DNA of 38,629 nt from an uncultured Granulosicoccaceae bacterium (GTDB taxonomy: Bacteria; Pseudomonadota; Gammaproteobacteria; Granulosicoccales; Granulosicoccaceae), in assembly GCA_938041955.1 (NCBI GenBank), contig CALISD010000081.1:1-38629 (forward strand). The letters run 5' to 3'. The notes below the pieces were generated by a model that worked only from the letters and a program-made list of their open reading frames with translations, searched no databases and was not told where the DNA came from. This document shows positions 10,301 to 16,900 of the stretch, in pieces (position 1 is the stretch's first letter; each line of letters starts with the position of its first letter). A program made the position numbers and the translations under genes.

Positions 10301-10400
10301 ACCCCGGAATGTAGATGATCCGCGTGTGGTCGCATTTAGAGATCTTCCAGCTGTGGTGTATTCCGAGGTCTTAACAGACTTACAAGCCATTGTTGCATAA
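7359..10400 (+). CDS. DUF4132 domain-containing protein, copy B
   Basis: A 1013-residue paralogue of the preceding protein, cytoplasmic, with the same layout: divergent N-terminus, HEAT-like repeats around residues 410-500 and the DUF4132 region around 780-985. Shared blocks include ARLGAVELLTA, KLAEYAAQAVALVPA, ALVQ-type helices and LTENHKMANGTFRSR near the C-terminus. A strong ribosome binding site (TTGGAGGAAAT) sits directly before the ATG at 7359, the best in the cluster. The 84-bp gap after copy A contains only a weak CTGCC/GGCAG hairpin. The pair looks like a tandem duplication that has diverged mainly at the N-terminus, so the two may form a heteromeric complex or recognise different partners (inference). 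Confidence 0.85.
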   Translation: MFGQEKTTQELIDQKNHYYCDAVKEVKSLVLSGDLQQINWQSDLQNGYLISSLVELAVAEMADTPAAKAVFDIAVQRIRHRDKTVPDAFAGEFAIQCVQAAKSDNNSLDEKFIESLRSQDVDNYSLALFWITTVGEYNSRIFGYEQEEINREHILEPELLFALPAGLQPRNIFEEIILDLTDKDMLKLLQQYSNFEVYLGRSLWNVAPLQAMLARDRPEVISQFISSLAVDDSANYAVEWPYINTATEAFDEQCIEFCSVRGLCYPLMVLDGLRRGKHTELALKISAAADSPTILPNAGFIMPYLLQKDPRIMLQHLIYVSSCYQQVSAMPWYECYECAFDHWEAGGKEACMQGGVEVSSMFLQRLIESRSGNENLIEWIRRLWTFSAGGGYQQEKIREQIMAFDPLLVEEQLWGSLQSQQKGERSSGVAALMHNSIENVVDKAEKLLEGKVDARLGAVELLTAVGNEKAVSLLKSMLDSKQSARVSKSVIDGLEKLGKGPSLDDLDEKESDPNILATIEAAQIKPLPKTAGVWVDLSGLPALHANSGKPLSEKAITHLIAAQAKHKSINPAPDSMPVLQHIDREKSADFAIGLLNQWLASEQHVSGKWALTLAGVLGDKRILPVLTDPISGWTENSRHKLAEYAAQAVALVPADESLMILDTLASRYSRRYRNIGKACRAALELAAQNQNVSMDELADMIVPTLDFDSDYQRALPETEIRAVLQPDFKLTFYNPETESETKSPLKSLPPAAVEEIKTLRKLIREVVKGQTARLEQSLVRQRAWPLKRWQELFELNPFLQSYAATLVWASLDNKGSPRSLFRRYPNGLLANADGELIELESNDHSIVIAHPLNLGDKKTQLWREHFKRLKVKQPFAQLERPVALLDESQGNRKTLGLTENHKMANGTFRSRSEKLGWSRGSVVDGGGISSYYKDFPGVQVTAILMIEFMYIGQDPADEVTLLHTLFVKAESVEIGSYVYDEPRNVDDPRVVAFRDLPAVVYSEVLTDLQAIVA

Positions 10401-10528
10401 CATGTTGATTGAACAGGCCCGGGCATATCAATCGTGCTACCGAATAATTGCTATCGAGTACCAAGTGGAAAATACAGAAACTACCAGGCAGTGCGACTTA
10501 GCAATGGTGGCGGTCCGGGGCTGATGCA

Positions 10529-12805
10529 ATGAAAATATATGGCATAAGACATCATGGGCCCGGTTGTGCTCGCAGTCTGGTGAGAGCGCTTGATGAGCAG
10601 AGCCCTGATATCATTCTTGTTGAAGCACCGTCAGAGATGGATGCACTGTTAGCGGATGTCGCTAACCCCGGAATGAAACCACCCATCGCAGCCTTGCTGT
10701 ATCAGACCGATGATCCGCAATCTTCATCGTTCTACCCGTTTGCACGGTTTTCGCCAGAGTGGCAGGCGTTACAGTGGGCGCATCAGCATGAGTGTAAGGT
10801 GCGCTGCTTTGATTTACCGGCTGCCAATTATTTTGCACTTGATGCGGCGGATCGGGAGGCAGAAAAACCGACTGATGATACCGAAAATCCCTTGGAAGAT
10901 GATAAACCCTCAGGGGGTCAGGAAAAAACGGAAGTGCCTTTAGCGCAAGCGCCCCTCGGTGATCCGTTTGAATACTTTGCCCGTGCTGATGGCTATACCG
11001 ATGGGGAACGCTGGTGGAATGACAAGATGGAGGAACGAAGTGATTCTGCTTCTTTCTTTGATGCAGTGCTGGAGGCCGTAACCGCCTTGCGAAGTGAGTT
11101 AAATCACACGGAGACTCCTCGTACCCTGCAGCGTGAAGCGACGATGCGTAAGCACATGAGAGCAGCAAAGCGCGAGGGGTTTGAGAATATCGCAGTCGTA
11201 TGCGGTGCGTGGCATGCACCGGCATTGGCCACTATGCCAAAGGTCAGTGAAGACAACGCACTGTTGAAGGGTTTGCCGAAAGTAAAAGTGTCCGCCACCT
11301 GGACGCCATGGAGCTATGAACGATTAACGTCTGCCAGTGGTTACGGGGCCGGTATTCGATCACCGGGTTGGTACGATCATCTGTGGTCACGTAGCAAGTA
11401 TCCTTTCACCACGTGGATGACCAAAGCCGCGCGGGTGCTTCGAAAACAGGACATCGAAGGGTCGTCGGCTTCTATTATTGAGGCGACCAGGCTATCCGAG
11501 TCGCTTGCAGGTTTGCGTGGCCGGCCGCGACCTGGCCTTGATGAATCGCTTGAAGCGATGCGTACGGTTTTTTGCAACGGCGATAGTACACCACTGGCTC
11601 TATTGCAGGAGCCACTGCTAATTGGAAAACAGTTTGGTGAAGTGCCTGAGGAGATCACCAATCTTCCGCTGCAGCGCGATATCGAAGCGACGCAAAAACG
11701 TTTGCGTCTGAAACCTACCGCTGAAGCACGGGAGCTGGTGCTTGACCTGCGTGAAGACTCCGGCCGCAACAGAAGTGTGTTTTTACATCGCTTGCTGGCG
11801 CTGCAGATTCACTATGGTAAAAAACGCCATTCACGTAGCCAGGGGACGTTTAAAGAAACGTGGACGTTGCTTTGGAAACCGAAAATGATCCTGCAGATCG
11901 TCGATGCATCACAGTTCGGCAACACCTTGATCGGGGCATCGGGTCAGGCACTACTGGCGCTCGAAGGTGAGACCAGTATAGAAGATATTACCGAGCGGCT
12001 TGATCTGGCCATATTGGCTGACCTTTCAGATGTTGCCCCTGTGCTGGTTATACAGCTTGATCAAAGTGCCGCGTCGACGAGTGATGCATTAGAGCTGATG
12101 AAAGCTGTGCCAACACTTGTGCGTATCGTGCGCTATGGAGATGTTCGCCAAACTGATGCCGGCTTTTTGATGCGTGTTGTCGTGCAACTGACGACCAGAA
12201 TTGCTGTGGCCTTGCCACCAGCGTCTACCGGCCTTGCAGACGATTCCGCCCACCAGCTGGTTGATTTGATGCGTCGTTATGCTGATGCAGTCACCACACT
12301 TCAAGATGATTCAATGCTCGCCAGCTTCAGGCAAAGTTTGTCAATAATAGCCAATAGTGAAAGCAGTAGTGCAGAGCCTGCCGGTTGTGCGACTCGTCTT
12401 TTGTATGAAGCCAATGAGTTTGATACTGCACATACTGCGAAATTGTTCAGCTTTGCATTGTCTGCCGGTAATGAACCTGCGCAAGCTGCAGCCTGGCTGG
12501 AGGGGTTCTTATCCGGCGCCGGATCAGTATTGGTGCACGATACTGCGTTGCTCGCATTGATCGATAACTGGCTGAAGCTATTGCCCGAAGGCAGCTTTGT
12601 ACAGGTGTTGCCATTATTACGTCGAACCTTCGGTCAATTCACCGCGCCTGAACGCAGCCGGATAGGGCAGGCGGTGCAGTCGGATAGTTTGCAGACGGCA
12701 GCAACAAAGCGCGTTGATGACACGAACGACGATGTTGATATCGAACGTGCTTTGCCTGCTATTGCGACAGTGGCAAAACTATTTAACCTGCCGGAACCCG
12801 GATGA
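10529..12805 (+). CDS. DUF5682 family protein with TraB/EreA-like N-terminal motifs
   Basis: A 758-residue protein close in length to my memory of E. coli YehM (about 759). The N-terminus reads GIRHHGPG (residues 5-12), followed by VEAPSEMD with E32 and later VVCGAWHAP with G226-H229. This gives two GxxH motifs and an early glutamate. The segment before the second motif (REATMRKHM) resembles the helix that precedes GxGH in TraB, TIKI, ChaN and erythromycin-esterase-like proteins, where these residues bind metal or catalyse hydrolysis. The acidic stretch at about 105-140 looks like a disordered insert. Residues beyond about 400 are helical with no recognised motif. The gene overlaps the VWA gene by four bases (ATGA). 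The family call is firm; the enzymatic interpretation is inference. Confidence 0.85.
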   Translation: MKIYGIRHHGPGCARSLVRALDEQSPDIILVEAPSEMDALLADVANPGMKPPIAALLYQTDDPQSSSFYPFARFSPEWQALQWAHQHECKVRCFDLPAANYFALDAADREAEKPTDDTENPLEDDKPSGGQEKTEVPLAQAPLGDPFEYFARADGYTDGERWWNDKMEERSDSASFFDAVLEAVTALRSELNHTETPRTLQREATMRKHMRAAKREGFENIAVVCGAWHAPALATMPKVSEDNALLKGLPKVKVSATWTPWSYERLTSASGYGAGIRSPGWYDHLWSRSKYPFTTWMTKAARVLRKQDIEGSSASIIEATRLSESLAGLRGRPRPGLDESLEAMRTVFCNGDSTPLALLQEPLLIGKQFGEVPEEITNLPLQRDIEATQKRLRLKPTAEARELVLDLREDSGRNRSVFLHRLLALQIHYGKKRHSRSQGTFKETWTLLWKPKMILQIVDASQFGNTLIGASGQALLALEGETSIEDITERLDLAILADLSDVAPVLVIQLDQSAASTSDALELMKAVPTLVRIVRYGDVRQTDAGFLMRVVVQLTTRIAVALPPASTGLADDSAHQLVDLMRRYADAVTTLQDDSMLASFRQSLSIIANSESSSAEPAGCATRLLYEANEFDTAHTAKLFSFALSAGNEPAQAAAWLEGFLSGAGSVLVHDTALLALIDNWLKLLPEGSFVQVLPLLRRTFGQFTAPERSRIGQAVQSDSLQTAATKRVDDTNDDVDIERALPAIATVAKLFNLPEPG

Positions 12806-13995
12806 GTGATTTAATGAATACTGAGACCGCAATAGGTGATTGTAATGAAAAGCGCTGGCGCTTGCTGCTGGGTGAGTCTGCCGGTGGCCTTAACAATCAA
12901 TTAACGGCAGACGAGCAGCGGATGGATGAAGCGCTTGCAGCCCTTTATGATCAATCGGATGAATCACCATCATCGCCGCGTGGAGGTTTGGGGGCTTCGA
13001 GCCCGAAGTTGACCCGCTGGCTTGGTGATATCCGTCGATACTTTCCTTCATCGGTGGTGCAGGTTATTCAAAAAGATGCTATCGAACGGCTTGGTGTTCA
13101 AGAGTTGTTACTTGAGCCCGAAACGCTTGAAGCGGCAGAGCCCGATATACACCTTGTGTCTACCATTTTGTCGCTTAACAGTATGATTCCGGAGCAAACA
13201 CGCGCGACTGCGCGCCAGGTGGTGCAGAAGTTGGTAGATCAGTTATTACGTAAGCTGGAACAACCCACCCGCGCAGCCGTAACGGGGGCATTGGCTCGTA
13301 ACATTCGCAACCCGCGTCCCCGTCTGAGAGAAATAGACTGGCACCGGACAATCAAGAAAAACCTGCGCCACTACCAGGCTGAGTATAAGACAGTTATTCC
13401 TGAGCAACTGGTGGGTTTTGGTCGCAAGCGTCAGTCAATGAAAGATGTGGTGCTGTGTATTGATCAAAGTGGTTCCATGGCGTCCTCGATTATCTATTCC
13501 TCAATTTTTGGTGCGGTGCTGGCTTCATTGCCATCTCTTAGTACAAGATTTGTGTTGTTTGATACGGCCGTTGTTGATTTGACCGATCAGCTTAATGATC
13601 CTGTTGATGTGTTGTTCGGGACGCAGTTAGGCGGCGGTACCGATATCCGTAAGGCGATTGATTATTGTGCCGGCCATATCAATCGACCCAATGATACGAC
13701 CATGGTATTGATCTCTGATCTGGAAGAAGGCGGTGGTGCTGATAAAATGCTCAAGGCTGCCAAACGGATTGTAGACAGCGGTGCGCAACTGATTGTGCTG
13801 CTCGCGCTAAGTGATGAGGGTGAGCCTTACTACAGTAGATCTAACGCCTCACGTTTCGCGTCACTCGGGATCCCGGTATTTGCGTGCACGCCTGATCAGT
13901 TTCCCGATCTTATGGCCGCTTGCCTGTCGCGTAAAGAACTACACCTTTGGGCACGCGGGCAGGGTGTTAAATTGACGAAACCTGCTCGTCGTTGA
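12802..13995 (+). CDS. VWA domain-containing protein (YehP-like MoxR partner)
   Basis: A 397-residue protein with a helical N-terminal half and a C-terminal von Willebrand factor A domain from about residue 213. The metal-ion-dependent adhesion site is complete: D221-Q-S223-G-S225, T280 in GGGTD, and D306 in ISDLEEGG. VWA proteins with an intact site commonly act as substrate adaptors for MoxR AAA+ ATPases, and this gene ends an operon that contains one. It starts within the stop codon of the DUF5682 gene (ATGA), so the two are translationally coupled. There is no signal peptide or membrane segment, so it should work in the cytoplasm. No clear terminator follows the stop codon. Confidence 0.9.
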   Translation: MSDLMNTETAIGDCNEKRWRLLLGESAGGLNNQLTADEQRMDEALAALYDQSDESPSSPRGGLGASSPKLTRWLGDIRRYFPSSVVQVIQKDAIERLGVQELLLEPETLEAAEPDIHLVSTILSLNSMIPEQTRATARQVVQKLVDQLLRKLEQPTRAAVTGALARNIRNPRPRLREIDWHRTIKKNLRHYQAEYKTVIPEQLVGFGRKRQSMKDVVLCIDQSGSMASSIIYSSIFGAVLASLPSLSTRFVLFDTAVVDLTDQLNDPVDVLFGTQLGGGTDIRKAIDYCAGHINRPNDTTMVLISDLEEGGGADKMLKAAKRIVDSGAQLIVLLALSDEGEPYYSRSNASRFASLGIPVFACTPDQFPDLMAACLSRKELHLWARGQGVKLTKPARR

Positions 13996-14081
13996 GTGGT
14001 CAGTAGAGGTATAGACTTCATTTAATTCGAATGGCATTCAATGGAATCCGGGAAACGGTGTTGCTTGGCATGTTTGCTTCG

Positions 14082-14235
14082 TGCCGCCAAAGAAGCCGGA
14101 AAGGAAAACAGAGTCATCGGTAGAAAACGATCAAGGTAACCCGCTGCGTGAACACGGGCAGATGTCGTCCGGCAGATCAGCAGCGTAAGCGCTGATCCTT
14201 GCTGACGCAGCGGGCTACCTGAGATCGATGCACGT
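14082..14235. repeat. Palindromic repeat, copy 1
   Basis: This non-coding element folds into a long hairpin. GGTAACCCGCTGCGT (14135-14149) pairs with ACGCAGCGGGCTACC (14205-14219) with one mismatch. Inside it GATCAGCaGC (14175-14184) pairs with GCGCTGATC (14189-14197), leaving a GTAA tetraloop and one bulged A. It shares two exact blocks with copy 2, TCGTCCGGCAGATCA and TAAGCGCTGATCCTTGCT, each displaced by exactly 255 bases. It lies between the VWA gene and the cyanase gene. A dispersed REP/BIME-like or MITE-like element is likely; a structured RNA is possible. The rest of 13996-14629 holds no convincing gene, promoter or terminator. Confidence 0.75.
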
Positions 14236-14337
14236 CTGTCTTGTGCATCGTACTATGTTTCGCGTACTCACAGAAGCTTGAAGAAAACAGAATCATATTA
14301 GTCGGATGCGAGGTGCCTATTACATGCATATCAGTGG

Positions 14338-14490
14338 TGCGTACAAAAGCCGAAAAATCAATACACAATCATCAGTAAAAGCCGATCAATGTAACTTGCC
14401 GCGTAAGCAAGGCCTGATCTCGTCCGGCAGATCAACTGCCTAAGCGCTGATCCTTGCTCACGCAGCAGGCTGCTGAGGTCGATCCACTAC
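14338..14490. repeat. Palindromic repeat, copy 2
   Basis: This is the second, more degenerate copy of the element at 14082-14235, in the same orientation. The outer stem is GTAACTTGCCGCGT (14391-14404) against ACGCAGCAGGCTGC (14460-14473), with two mismatches and two positions kept as possible G-U pairs. The conserved blocks are at 14420-14434 and 14441-14458. The inner stem is weakened and an alternative GGCAG/CTGCC hairpin (14426-14440) can form. Confidence 0.7.
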
Positions 14491-14629
14491 TGCCTTCTGT
14501 TTCTATCTGTGCGTGAAGCAGAAAATCCTCCCCGGTTGTTAGAAAGTTGTGGTGTGTCCTTGATCTGAGTTCGCTTGCACTGTGTGTATTGGAGCTAAAC
14601 CGGCTGGCCAGCATGTTTTTCATTTATGC

Positions 14630-15109
14630 TTACCACTGATTATAAGCTAGATACTTCCCGCTCATCTTTACCTCTATCCTGTCACCTTTCGGATTAGGTA
14701 CCTTTTCAACACTCATTTCAAAATCGATAGCACTCATAATTCCATCACCACCTTTTTCATGAATGAGTTCTTTAAGCGTAGGGCCGTAAACGCCTACTAT
14801 TTCGTAGAAGCGATAGATACACGGGTCGGTTGGCACTTGTTGAGAAAATATTTTATTAGGGTATTCTGTCAGCACATCAGAAACAACAGTTGGCAATTCA
14901 AGAAACTTCGCCAGTAACTCTGCTTTGTCCCATGGAAGGGAGTTCATTCCCAGGCAAGCTGAGGTGGTAAAGACTTCTGACATCCCAATGGCATCGGCTA
15001 TCGATGCCCAACTGAGCTTCATTTCTCTTTTCTTTGCCATTATAGCTTCAGTCACTTCACTTTTGGTGAGTAGTGATGGCATCTGTGCGGGATACTGTGC
15101 TTTGTTCAT
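14630..15109 (-). CDS. cynS: Cyanate hydratase (cyanase)
   Basis: Cyanase converts cyanate and bicarbonate to carbamate, which breaks down to ammonia and CO2. The protein is 159 residues, close to the 156 of the E. coli enzyme. The catalytic triad is present at R100, E103 and S126 (CIYRFYE and GIMSAIDF), each offset by four from E. coli R96, E99 and S122. The N-terminal part is the helical HTH-like oligomerisation domain of the family and is not evidence of DNA binding. The gene overlaps the transporter ATPase gene by four bases and is last in the cynABD-S operon. No carbonic anhydrase (cynT) is adjacent. The enzyme is cytoplasmic and assembles as a decamer in known relatives. Confidence 0.97.
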   Translation of the reverse strand: MNKAQYPAQMPSLLTKSEVTEAIMAKKREMKLSWASIADAIGMSEVFTTSACLGMNSLPWDKAELLAKFLELPTVVSDVLTEYPNKIFSQQVPTDPCIYRFYEIVGVYGPTLKELIHEKGGDGIMSAIDFEMSVEKVPNPKGDRIEVKMSGKYLAYNQW

Positions 15110-16059
15110 GATTCAGTTCCGGTTAGTGCGGTTAAACGGTTTTTCGTGAATTTATTGCTGACTGTCGGCAGTGTGTTTAAATGCAATGCATCGGGAACAA
15201 TCCCGGGCCGTACAGTTAAAGGCTGTTGGTTGAGAACAGGGGGAGTTGATGGATCCATTTGATGTGTATTTTTGGAGCGAGTCGTTAGAAAATCTACAAG
15301 ATGATTTCTTATTGGGTAGTAGGCGTCATGGTGAATGATTTCCGCTCGTTTTCTGGGTCTGGGAATATCAATGACAACGCTTTCGGCGATAGTTGCGTAA
15401 GGACCGTTGCTCATTAAAAGGATTCGATCGGCCAATAGAATGGCTTCGTCGACATCATGCGTTATCATGAATACGGTTTGATCTGTGTCAGACCAGACAC
15501 GTATCAATTCATCTTGAATAGTGCCTCGAGTCAGTGCATCCAGCGCCCCGAACGGTTCGTCCAGAAGAAGTAGCTTAGGCTGAATTGCAAAAGCCCTTGC
15601 TATAGAAACTCTCTGTCTCATGCCACCAGATAACTGTGATGGATTGCGTTGTTCAGCACCATCACCCAGGCCTACCATTTTCAGATACTTGTAAGAATGT
15701 TCTTTAACCTGCTTTCGGCTCCAGTCCGGGAATCTGGCTCGTACTCCGAAAATAACGTTGTTAAGAGCGCTTAACCAGGGAAGCAATGAGTAATTCTGAA
15801 ACACAACACCTCTGTCCAGGCTCGGCCCTTTGACTTCTGTGTTATCCATTATGACGACACCACTGGAGGCGTCATCAAGCCCTGCCAGCACATTCAGGAT
15901 GGTCGATTTTCCGCAACCGGAATGGCCGATAATGCAGACAAACTCGCCACGTTCAATATTGAAGTTGGCATTCTCGAACACTATTAATTCCTGATCGCCC
16001 TCTGGAGATGGGTATTTACGAGTCAAATTCTGTATTTGTAGTAGTGGGGTGTTGTTCAT
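15106..16059 (-). CDS. cynD: Cyanate/nitrate-type ABC transporter ATPase
   Basis: A 317-residue ABC ATPase of the NrtD/CynD/TauB/SsuB group. Walker A is GHSGCGKST (residues 45-53), the signature is LSGGMRQRVSIARA and Walker B is LLLLDEPFGALD with a following H-loop (MITHDVDEA). About 50 residues beyond the usual ATPase core (after about residue 265) have no recognised domain. It powers the permease encoded 8 bp upstream. The overlap with cynS favours cyanate over nitrate or sulfonate as substrate, although the ATPase sequence alone cannot decide that. Confidence 0.88.
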   Translation of the reverse strand: MNNTPLLQIQNLTRKYPSPEGDQELIVFENANFNIERGEFVCIIGHSGCGKSTILNVLAGLDDASSGVVIMDNTEVKGPSLDRGVVFQNYSLLPWLSALNNVIFGVRARFPDWSRKQVKEHSYKYLKMVGLGDGAEQRNPSQLSGGMRQRVSIARAFAIQPKLLLLDEPFGALDALTRGTIQDELIRVWSDTDQTVFMITHDVDEAILLADRILLMSNGPYATIAESVVIDIPRPRKRAEIIHHDAYYPIRNHLVDFLTTRSKNTHQMDPSTPPVLNQQPLTVRPGIVPDALHLNTLPTVSNKFTKNRLTALTGTES

Positions 16060-16067
16060 GTTGATAT

Positions 16068-16892
16068 CTACTCCTGATACTGGACGGCAGTTTGAACTCG
16101 AGCAAACATCGAATCCAGTAACATACCAACGACGCCGATCACCAGAATTGAAAATATAACGCTGGTCAGGTCAAGGTTATTCCATTCGTTCCATACGTAG
16201 TAACCAATGCCGGTGCCACCGACTAACATTTCTGCTGCTACGATAACCAGCCAGGCAATACCAATTGATATACGCATGCCAGTTAGAATGGTTGGTGCAG
16301 CTGCCGGGAGTATCACCGTGAATGCAGTGCGAAAGTCTGTCAGTTCGTGAGTTCGAGCTACGTTGACCCAGTCACGCCTGACGCCGGCAACGCCAAATGC
16401 TGTATTGATCAGCATCGGCCAGATTGAGCAAATAAAGATAACGAAAATGGCCGAAGCCTCGCTATCTTTGATTATAAATAGTGCCAGTGGCATCCAGGCC
16501 AGCGGAGATATTGGCTTTAGGACCTGAATGAATGGATCTAACGTTTTATAGGCCAGCGGTGACATGCCTATTAGAAACCCTAAAGGCAGTGCAACCAGTG
16601 CGGCAAGTGTGTATCCGGTTATCACTCGATACAGCGAGTAGGCGATTTGAATGCCTATGCCTTTGTCATTAGGGCCATTGTCATACAGAGGATCTGTCAG
16701 CTCTTCGTAAGCCTTTAATATGATGGCTGAAGGTGGAGGCACCCGGGCTTCTTCGGATGCCCCACCCATTAGCAATTCATATTCAGTCATGTTTTCAGCA
16801 TCAGTTATACGAGGAGTTGATAGCTCCCAGATGCAGAGTAGACCAAGCAGTAGCAGCACTGAAAGTACGCGGGCTTTAAGTGTTGTTGACAT
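16068..16892 (-). CDS. cynB: Cyanate/nitrate-type ABC transporter permease
   Basis: A 274-residue inner-membrane permease of the binding-protein-dependent transport family. An N-terminal hydrophobic segment (about 8-25) is followed by a periplasmic stretch and about five further membrane segments. The cytoplasmic ATPase-contact (EAA-like) loop is visible around THELTDFRTAFTVILPAAAP. Genes for the binding protein and the ATPase lie 8 bp to either side, so all are co-transcribed. The family includes NrtB, CynB, TauC and SsuC, and the cyanate assignment rests on linkage to cyanase. Confidence 0.87.
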   Translation of the reverse strand: MSTTLKARVLSVLLLLGLLCIWELSTPRITDAENMTEYELLMGGASEEARVPPPSAIILKAYEELTDPLYDNGPNDKGIGIQIAYSLYRVITGYTLAALVALPLGFLIGMSPLAYKTLDPFIQVLKPISPLAWMPLALFIIKDSEASAIFVIFICSIWPMLINTAFGVAGVRRDWVNVARTHELTDFRTAFTVILPAAAPTILTGMRISIGIAWLVIVAAEMLVGGTGIGYYVWNEWNNLDLTSVIFSILVIGVVGMLLDSMFARVQTAVQYQE

Positions 16893-16900
16893 ATCGCTGA

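Noticed and set aside
10662..11225. Long minus-strand open frame (187 codons) inside the DUF5682 gene
   Set aside because: Low-complexity His/Pro/Arg-rich product with no motif, fully antisense to a well supported gene.
14082..14490. CRISPR array or integron attC sites
   Set aside because: Only two long copies, no short regular repeat-spacer pattern, and no attC core sites flanking the hairpins.
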